Of a DNA stretch of 12,222 nucleotides, positions 6,998 through 12,222 are shown one piece after another. How positions within the stretch are numbered: the first letter of the stretch is position 1; every line of letters starts with the position of its first letter. The stretch lies in the NCBI GenBank assembly GCA_929200335.1, contig CAKMZG010000067.1:1-12222 (forward strand), written 5' to 3'. The translations under genes were made by a program, and so were the position numbers. Under the pieces are notes generated by a model. That model searched no databases. It saw only the letters and a list, made by a program, of their open reading frames with translations, and had not been told where the DNA came from. This DNA comes from an uncultured Alphaproteobacteria bacterium (lineage in GTDB: Bacteria; Pseudomonadota; Alphaproteobacteria; Rhizobiales; Rhizobiaceae).

Positions 6998-8344
6998 ATG
7001 GCATCTGATATTTTGGTTGTTGATGATGAAACTGATATTCGTGAACTGGTTGCAGGTATCTTGGAAGACGAGGGACATGATACCCGCACTGCTTTTGACA
7101 GTGATAGTGCGCTTAATGCGATTGCTGAGCGCAGGCCTAATTTAATATTTTTGGACATTTGGTTACAAGGTTCAAAACTGGATGGCCTAGCGCTTTTGGA
7201 TGTGATTAAGGAGAACAATCCAGATTTGCCTGTTGTGATGATTTCTGGACACGGTAACATTGAAACAGCCGTTTCTGCTATTCAACGTGGTGCTTATGAT
7301 TATATCGAGAAACCTTTTAAGGTTGATCGGTTGATCTTGATTGCTGAACGGGCATTGGAAAATTTGCAGCTTAAAAAGCAGGTAAATGAATTGCAAAGGC
7401 GTGTGCCTGAGATGCCAGAATTAATTGGTATTTCATCAGCAATGAGCCAATTACGCCAAACGATTTCTAGTGTTGCACCTAATAATTCTAGGGTTTTGAT
7501 TTCTGGTGGTTCTGGCTCTGGAAAGGAGCTGGTGGCACGCACTATCCATAAGGCATCTAATCGTTCTGATGGTCCTTTTGTAGTTTTAAGCTCGGCTGCT
7601 ATGACACCTGATCGTATGGAGAAAGAACTGTTTGGCATTGAAAAAGGCAAAATAGGTGCCTTAGAAGAAGCGCATGGTGGTACGCTTTATTTAGACGAAA
7701 TTGCAGATATGCCTATGGAAACGCAAAATAAAATATTGCGGGTTTTGGTGGATCAAAATTTCCTTCGCGATGGGGGGAGTGCGCGCGTGTCGGTTGATGT
7801 GCGAATTTTATCCTCCACGTCAAAAGATTTGGAAAGTCTTATAGCTGCTGGCCAATTTCGTGAAGATTTGCTTCACCGCCTTGCTGTGATACCAATTAGA
7901 GTGCCGAGTTTGGCTGAAAGGCGAGAGGACATTCCGCTTTTAGTCGATGCCTTTATTAAGCAAATTAGCAAGCAGGCTGGCATTAAAGGATGCAAGATCG
8001 CTGATGATGCCATGGCAATTTTACAGCTAAATGACTGGTCTGGTAATATTCGTCAGCTTCGTAATAATATTGAACGCTTAATGATTCTTGCGCGTGATAA
8101 TAATTCAGTTATTACCGTAGAAGATTTACCCGATGACATAGGTGAAATGCTGCCAAAGCCTCCAAACAGCTCTGATGATCATTTGATGGCTTTGCCGCTT
8201 CGTGAGGCGAGAGTAGTTTTTGAGCGCGAATATCTAACAGCACAAGTTGGCCGCTTTGGCGGGAATATTTCCAAAACTGCTGAATTTGTTGGTATGGAAC
8301 GTTCAGCACTGCATCGTAAGATGAAAGCTTTAAAATTGAATTAG
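6998..8344 (+). CDS. ntrX: response regulator NtrX, AAA+ type without GAFTGA
   Basis: NtrX is the DNA-binding partner of NtrY, 448 aa. The receiver has Asp9, Asp10, phospho-acceptor Asp53, Ser83 and Lys105. The AAA+ domain has Walker A GGSGSGKE (170-177) and Walker B GGTLYLDE (227-234), followed by FREDLLHRL with the arginine-finger region. The C-terminal Fis-type helix-turn-helix is seen in GGNISKTAEFVGMERSALH. Between ELFG and Walker B only 13 residues remain, against about 21 in GAFTGA-bearing activators, so the sigma-54 contact loop is missing. That absence is known for alphaproteobacterial NtrX. Ser198 stands where sigma-54 activators usually have the glutamate-switch Asn, so ATPase activity may differ from the standard cycle. 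The start is ATG 6998 with GAGGA at 6988-6992, 5 nt away; a TTG at 6986 would overlap that ribosome site and is rejected. Confidence 0.95.
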   Translation: MASDILVVDDETDIRELVAGILEDEGHDTRTAFDSDSALNAIAERRPNLIFLDIWLQGSKLDGLALLDVIKENNPDLPVVMISGHGNIETAVSAIQRGAYDYIEKPFKVDRLILIAERALENLQLKKQVNELQRRVPEMPELIGISSAMSQLRQTISSVAPNNSRVLISGGSGSGKELVARTIHKASNRSDGPFVVLSSAAMTPDRMEKELFGIEKGKIGALEEAHGGTLYLDEIADMPMETQNKILRVLVDQNFLRDGGSARVSVDVRILSSTSKDLESLIAAGQFREDLLHRLAVIPIRVPSLAERREDIPLLVDAFIKQISKQAGIKGCKIADDAMAILQLNDWSGNIRQLRNNIERLMILARDNNSVITVEDLPDDIGEMLPKPPNSSDDHLMALPLREARVVFEREYLTAQVGRFGGNISKTAEFVGMERSALHRKMKALKLN

Positions 8345-8360
8345 ATGATCTATATCTTAG

Positions 8361-8413
8361 GGCTTAATAAATAAGATGTAATGCGCTAAGGTGAGCGTGG
8401 TTTAATAAATAAG
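8361..8413 (+). repeat. direct repeat in the ntrX-trkA gap
   Basis: A 15-bp element GG(C/T)TTAATAAATAAG occurs at 8361-8375 and 8399-8413, start-to-start 38 bp, with one mismatch. The second copy runs into the trkA ribosome site (AAGGA, 8411-8415). A similar AT-rich string with AAAGGAA precedes the aminotransferase gene (11320-11334). It could be a regulatory site, or simply an A-rich translation leader duplicated once. Confidence 0.5.
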
Positions 8414-8422
8414 GAATGTAGC

Positions 8423-9799
8423 TTGAAAGTCATTATTTGTGGTGCAGGGCAGGTTGGCTCTGGTATTGCTGAGCGATTATCCGCTGAAGACAATGATGTA
8501 TCGGTTATCGATAAGTCGGTGGAGTTAATTGCTGCTATTCAAGATAATTATGATGTGCGTGGCTATGTTGGGCATGGCTCCGATCCTGACGTTTTGGCCG
8601 CTGCTGGTGCAGAACAGGCTGATATGATCATTGCCGTAACCCTTTATGATGAGGTTAATATGGTGGCCTGTCAGGTTGCACATTCGCTCTTTGATGTGCC
8701 GACTAAAGTCGCCCGTATTCGTGCGCAGAGCTACTTGCAACCTCATTGGATTGATTTGTTTTCGCGTGAGCATATGCCCATTGATGTGATTATTTCTCCT
8801 GAAATTGAAGTGGGCGAAATGGTGCTTAACCGCATTGCATTGCCAGGATCAACTGATACCGTTCGCTTTGGTGATGGTCTAGTGAATATGGTTGCCATTG
8901 AGTGTGATGATAATTGCCCAGTGGTAGATACGCCATTGGAGCAGTTGAGTGATCTCTTCCCTGATCTCAATGCTTTGGTTGTTGGAGTTTGGCGTGAGGG
9001 TAAGATTTTCACTCCCCATTCTATGGACAGCTTGATGGTTGGCGATTTAGCCTATGTAATTGTTGAGCGCGGAAAAGTTAAACGTACTTTGAGCATTTTT
9101 GGCCATGAAGAACCTGATGCCTCCCGTATTGTGATTGCTGGTGGTGGTAATATTGGCCAATATGTTGCTAAGAGCATTGAAGAGCGCCAACCAAATACCA
9201 AGGTGAAAATTATTGAAAGCTCCAGAAAACAAGCTGTTACGATTGCAGAAAGTTTAGAGCGCACGGTTGTGTTACATGGTTCAGCGCTTGATCAAAATAT
9301 CTTGCAAGAAGCAGATATTCATCATGCCGATTTAATGGTTGCTCTAACTAATGATGATCAAGTGAATATTTTATCAAGCGTGCTGGCTAAGCGTTTGGGA
9401 TGTAAAACAAATCTATCCCTATTAAATAATACAAGCTATCATGACTTTACTCGCACACTTGGTATTGATGCCCATATTAATCCACGCTCAGTAACCATAT
9501 CCAAAGTATTGCAGCATGTGCGTCGCGGTCGAATACGTGGGGTGCATTCTATTCAAAATGGGATGGCAGAGATCATTGAAGCTGAGGCTTTAGATACTTC
9601 ATCTTTAGTAGGTAAACCTTTACGTGAACAAGAATTGCCAGAAGGTATTCGAATTGGGGCTATTTGCCGAGGTGGGGAGGTTATTTTCCCGGATGGCGAT
9701 GCTATCATCAAAGCCAAGGATCGGGTGATCGTTTTTGCTATGCGAGATCGCGTGAAACAAGTTGAGCAAATGTTCCGCGTAAGCTTGGAATATTTTTAG
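8423..9799 (+). CDS. trkA: Trk system potassium uptake regulatory subunit TrkA
   Basis: TrkA is the peripheral cytoplasmic subunit that binds nucleotides (NAD(H) and, in characterised homologues, ATP/ADP) and gates the TrkH channel. At 458 aa it has the standard full-length duplicated form: RCK_N with GAGQVG (7-12) and Asp30, a first RCK_C half (about 130-220), then a second Rossmann unit with GGGNIG (240-245) and acidic Glu265, and a second RCK_C (about 370-455). No key residue appears lost. The start is TTG 8423, with AAGGA 7 nt upstream; the resulting MKVIICGAGQVG matches the family N-terminus exactly, so the non-ATG start is well supported. trkH follows after 8 nt, so the two subunits are very probably translated from one message. 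Linkage to ntrX is common in alphaproteobacteria. Confidence 0.96.
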   Translation: MKVIICGAGQVGSGIAERLSAEDNDVSVIDKSVELIAAIQDNYDVRGYVGHGSDPDVLAAAGAEQADMIIAVTLYDEVNMVACQVAHSLFDVPTKVARIRAQSYLQPHWIDLFSREHMPIDVIISPEIEVGEMVLNRIALPGSTDTVRFGDGLVNMVAIECDDNCPVVDTPLEQLSDLFPDLNALVVGVWREGKIFTPHSMDSLMVGDLAYVIVERGKVKRTLSIFGHEEPDASRIVIAGGGNIGQYVAKSIEERQPNTKVKIIESSRKQAVTIAESLERTVVLHGSALDQNILQEADIHHADLMVALTNDDQVNILSSVLAKRLGCKTNLSLLNNTSYHDFTRTLGIDAHINPRSVTISKVLQHVRRGRIRGVHSIQNGMAEIIEAEALDTSSLVGKPLREQELPEGIRIGAICRGGEVIFPDGDAIIKAKDRVIVFAMRDRVKQVEQMFRVSLEYF

Positions 9800-9807
9800 G
9801 CCATTTT

Positions 9808-11280
9808 ATGTCAAGGATCTTTTTCTTCTTCTCTGTACTTTGCGGGTTCGTATCGCTTGCGATGATCGGGCCTATTCTTATGGCAACCGTCTTAGGTGAG
9901 ATGCAAATTGCTATTCGGCTATCCATTTATTTGCTGCTTGGGTTATTTTTATCGCTGATTATTTTTAAAGGCCTTGAGGGACGTAAAACTACACCTCCGC
10001 ATATCGGTTCGTTTATTCTTGCTATATTCATATGGACAGGACTGCCGCTATTAATTTCATTGCCCCTTGGTGACATTACAGGATTGAGCCGGTTGGACGC
10101 TCTATTTGATTCTGTGGCTGCTTTTACTACAACTGGGGCAAGCACAATTCATTCATGGGAAAATGTGTCTCCCAGTATCATTTTCTTTTATGCGCAAATA
10201 CAGTGGATGGGCGGATTGGTTACCCTTTTAACCCTTGTGCTGCTTGTTGCGCCTTCCAGCATTGGTGGCCTGCCAACGCCGCGTTCGGTTCATTTTTTTG
10301 GACGTTCAGTCCTATCAAATGATGCGGCGAGTTTTAAATTATTTATCCAAGTTTTAAAGTTATATGGCGGTGCAACCCTGTTTTGCTTCGTCCTATTGCT
10401 ATTGAACAGTACAGAGCCGTTCTATGCGCTTATTTTATCGCTTTTAGCCTTATCAACCGGCCATATTGATTTGCCTGGTGCTGTTTTATCGGATGCATTA
10501 GGTAACAGTGGGATGTTTATTCTAGGTGTTTTTCTACTGGTTGGTGGCACTAATATTTTTTGGCATGAAAGCATTATCAAATTTCGTAAAACAGAGTTAA
10601 TCAATCACAGAGAAAGTTATTTTGTTATTGTTTTAAGCGCTGTTTTAGGTCTTGTTTTTGCATTGATTTTATATCGTGCAGCCGGGTCGAGTGCAGTTTT
10701 ACCGTCAGTTTCGGCGCTGTCAGAAGGGTTTTTCCATGCGGTCTCTCTTGTGACAACAAGTGGTTTGGAAACGAGAGAAGGAGTGATTGCATTATTGCCT
10801 CCTAGCTTAATTCTCTTTATTATTTTCATAGGTTGTGGGGTCTTTTCAACTGGCGGTGGTATTAAAATTTATCGCGTTGGGGCAATGTTGATGCAGGCTG
10901 GAGCCGAAGTGAAGCGTTTGCTTTATCCGCATTTGATTGAACCTAAGCATGTTGGGGCAATGCGTTACGATTTAGAAACTATGAAGGCAATACTGAGCTT
11001 TTTCATAGCTACCATTCTTGTCATTGGTATTGGAGTAATGGGGGTTGCTCTATCTGAAATTTCTGGCGAGGCTTCTCTATTTGCAGCTATTTCTGCTTTT
11101 GCCAACGCGGGAGCATTTTATGGAGCGGTGTTAGTCGATGGTCAAGCTGAAAAATGGCCTTTATATCATGAGCTTACCTGGTATGCTAAAATGATTTTGG
11201 CAAGTTTGATGATATTTGGCCGTTTGGAGGTTTTGGTTATCTTAGGGGCATTGAATCTTACTTTTTGGCGAAATCGTTAA
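9808..11280 (+). CDS. trkH: Trk system potassium channel subunit TrkH
   Basis: TrkH is the inner-membrane K+ translocating subunit paired with TrkA. It is 490 aa and strongly hydrophobic, with four membrane-pore-membrane repeats. The four pore loops each keep the filter glycine: FTTTGAS (Gly110), LSTGHI (Gly218), VTTSGL (Gly319) and FANAGAF (Gly435). Spacing fits characterised TrkH channels. The STGGGIKIYR segment (348-356) lies where TrkH has its intramembrane gating loop, and the C-terminus GRLEVLVIL...FWRNR is typical. The start is ATG 9808, with AGG at 9798-9800, which overlaps the trkA stop. The 8-nt gap makes co-transcription and perhaps translational coupling with trkA likely. Some alphaproteobacterial versions of this locus have trkA without an adjacent trkH, so the pair here gives a self-contained uptake system. 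Confidence 0.94.
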   Translation: MSRIFFFFSVLCGFVSLAMIGPILMATVLGEMQIAIRLSIYLLLGLFLSLIIFKGLEGRKTTPPHIGSFILAIFIWTGLPLLISLPLGDITGLSRLDALFDSVAAFTTTGASTIHSWENVSPSIIFFYAQIQWMGGLVTLLTLVLLVAPSSIGGLPTPRSVHFFGRSVLSNDAASFKLFIQVLKLYGGATLFCFVLLLLNSTEPFYALILSLLALSTGHIDLPGAVLSDALGNSGMFILGVFLLVGGTNIFWHESIIKFRKTELINHRESYFVIVLSAVLGLVFALILYRAAGSSAVLPSVSALSEGFFHAVSLVTTSGLETREGVIALLPPSLILFIIFIGCGVFSTGGGIKIYRVGAMLMQAGAEVKRLLYPHLIEPKHVGAMRYDLETMKAILSFFIATILVIGIGVMGVALSEISGEASLFAAISAFANAGAFYGAVLVDGQAEKWPLYHELTWYAKMILASLMIFGRLEVLVILGALNLTFWRNR

Positions 11281-11341
11281 GCAGAATGCAATTTCTATTT
11301 TCAATTATATGTAATCACATAATAAATAAAGGAACGTGATT

Positions 11342-12205
11342 GTGAGTATAGCTTATGTAAACGGCAAATTCGTACCTAAGCGTGAGGCTTATGTGCATAT
11401 TGAAGATCGAGGCTATCAATTTGCCGATGGCGTTTATGAGGTTTGTGAGATTAGAAATGGCGCCTTAATTGATTCTCAAGGCCATATTGATCGTTTAGAG
11501 CGTTCTTTAAAAGAACTGAGAATCGAGTCACCAGTTTCTAGGCGTAGCCTATTTTTTATAATGGCTGAGGTAATAGGCCGCAATCGTATTAAGTGCGGTA
11601 GTATTTATTTACAGATCACAAGAGGAGTCTCACCGCGCAATCATGCTTTTCCAACTACGCCGGTTAAAGCTAGTCTAGTAATGACTGCAAAGTCACACAA
11701 CTTGCAAAAACTTGAGGCGGTGGCGAATAAAGGTATTTCTGTAATTACTACACCTGAAAACAGGTGGGATCGCGTTGATATCAAAACTGTAGGGTTGTTG
11801 CCTAATGTAATTGCCAAGCAAAATGCCATTGAAAAAGGAGCTTATGAGGCTTGGTTTGTAGATAAAAATGGTTATGTGACTGAGGGTTCTAGCACAAATG
11901 CGTGGATTGTAAGGGATGGAAAATTAATAACCAGATCGGCAGAACATGGTATTTTGCGAGGCATTACTAGAGAAACAGTAATAAATATTGCAAAAAATTA
12001 TCAATTGAATTTACAAGAAGAAAGTTTTACAGTAAAGGATGCCTATAACGCAGAGGAAGCATTTGTAACTTCTGCTACATCACTAGTATTGCCGGTGGTG
12101 GAAATTGACGGCAAATCAATAGGTACTGGTTTACCGAGTAGTTTTACTTTAGAATTGAGGAAAAAATTCTTTTATTTTTCTGAAAAACAAAAGCTTGAAT
12201 TATGA
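11342..12205 (+). CDS. dat: D-amino-acid aminotransferase-like PLP enzyme (class IV aminotransferase)
   Basis: This is a fold-type IV PLP-dependent aminotransferase, 287 aa, the normal length for the group. The D-alanine aminotransferase type interconverts D-amino acids and 2-oxo acids, supplying D-Ala and D-Glu for peptidoglycan; branched-chain aminotransferase and aminodeoxychorismate lyase are relatives. Visible are the N-terminal AYVNGKFVP, DRGYQFADGVYE, HIDRLERS, and the PLP lysine Lys148 in VDIKTVGLLPNVIAKQ. The cofactor-binding Glu181 is in VTEGSSTNAW. DIK followed by LLPNVIAKQ favours the D-amino-acid type, and position before hfq in related genomes supports the dat label, but substrate is inferred. 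The start is GTG 11342, because AAAGGAA (11328-11334) is 7 nt away; GTG 11336 in the same frame is too close to it. Transcription may continue from trkH across a 61-nt gap with no visible terminator. Confidence 0.88.
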   Translation: MSIAYVNGKFVPKREAYVHIEDRGYQFADGVYEVCEIRNGALIDSQGHIDRLERSLKELRIESPVSRRSLFFIMAEVIGRNRIKCGSIYLQITRGVSPRNHAFPTTPVKASLVMTAKSHNLQKLEAVANKGISVITTPENRWDRVDIKTVGLLPNVIAKQNAIEKGAYEAWFVDKNGYVTEGSSTNAWIVRDGKLITRSAEHGILRGITRETVINIAKNYQLNLQEESFTVKDAYNAEEAFVTSATSLVLPVVEIDGKSIGTGLPSSFTLELRKKFFYFSEKQKLEL

Positions 12206-12222
12206 TTACAAACCAACTATTG

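Noticed and set aside
8356..8390. CTTAG...CTAAG inverted repeat after ntrX as a terminator
   Set aside because: Only five base pairs with a 25-nt loop and no T-run; not a credible intrinsic terminator.
10090..11150. Unusual TrkH filter sequences (LSTGHID, FANAGAFYG) as a lost K+ selectivity
   Set aside because: All four filter glycines (110, 218, 319, 435) are present at normal spacing, and filters 2 and 4 vary widely among TrkH proteins.
11308..11321. TATGT-AATC-ACATA palindrome between trkH and the aminotransferase gene
   Set aside because: A five-pair AT-rich dyad in AT-rich DNA; no T-run, and no second copy seen.

Overview
The window reads as a low-GC alphaproteobacterium (low-to-mid 40s per cent by eye), most likely Hyphomicrobiales (Rhizobiales). 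The evidence is gene order: dusB-ntrB-ntrC-ntrY-ntrX-trkA, here with trkH, then a D-amino-acid aminotransferase-like gene, with an IspD(F) gene divergent at the left edge. This is the classic alphaproteobacterial nitrogen-regulation locus. Low GC points towards a host-associated or reduced lineage, but the genus cannot be fixed from this stretch.

Layout: 1-701 (minus) is ispD or the IspD half of ispDF, running off the left edge. 702-861 is a divergent intergenic region. 862-1881 dusB, 1881-2981 ntrB and 2985-4457 ntrC are tightly packed (TGATG overlap, then a 3-nt gap) and probably co-transcribed. ntrY (4581-6902) and ntrX (6998-8344) follow after gaps of 123 and 95 nt. trkA (8423-9799) and trkH (9808-11280) are separated by 8 nt. 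A PLP-dependent class IV aminotransferase (11342-12205) closes the window, and the last 17 nt hold nothing recognisable. No RNA genes, CRISPR arrays or insertion sequences were seen.

Functionally the block has two sensor kinase/response regulator pairs. NtrB (soluble, PAS) with NtrC is the nitrogen-status pair. NtrY (membrane-bound, HAMP and PAS) with NtrX is linked in other alphaproteobacteria to nitrogen, redox and envelope control. Next to them lie the two subunits of a low-affinity potassium uptake system.

The most notable point is that neither AAA+ regulator carries a usable sigma-54 contact motif. In NtrX the L1 loop is shortened, which is usual for alphaproteobacterial NtrX. In NtrC the loop is full length but GAFTGA reads DVFSWA, while phosphorylation site, Walker A/B, arginine finger and Fis-type helix-turn-helix are kept. 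This suggests an NtrC that does not remodel sigma-54 polymerase, comparable in outcome to Rhodobacter capsulatus NtrC. A second oddity is a roughly 28-residue insertion in the CTP-binding loop of IspD, containing a degenerate 30-bp in-frame tandem repeat. No wholly new system was found; these are unusual versions of known proteins.
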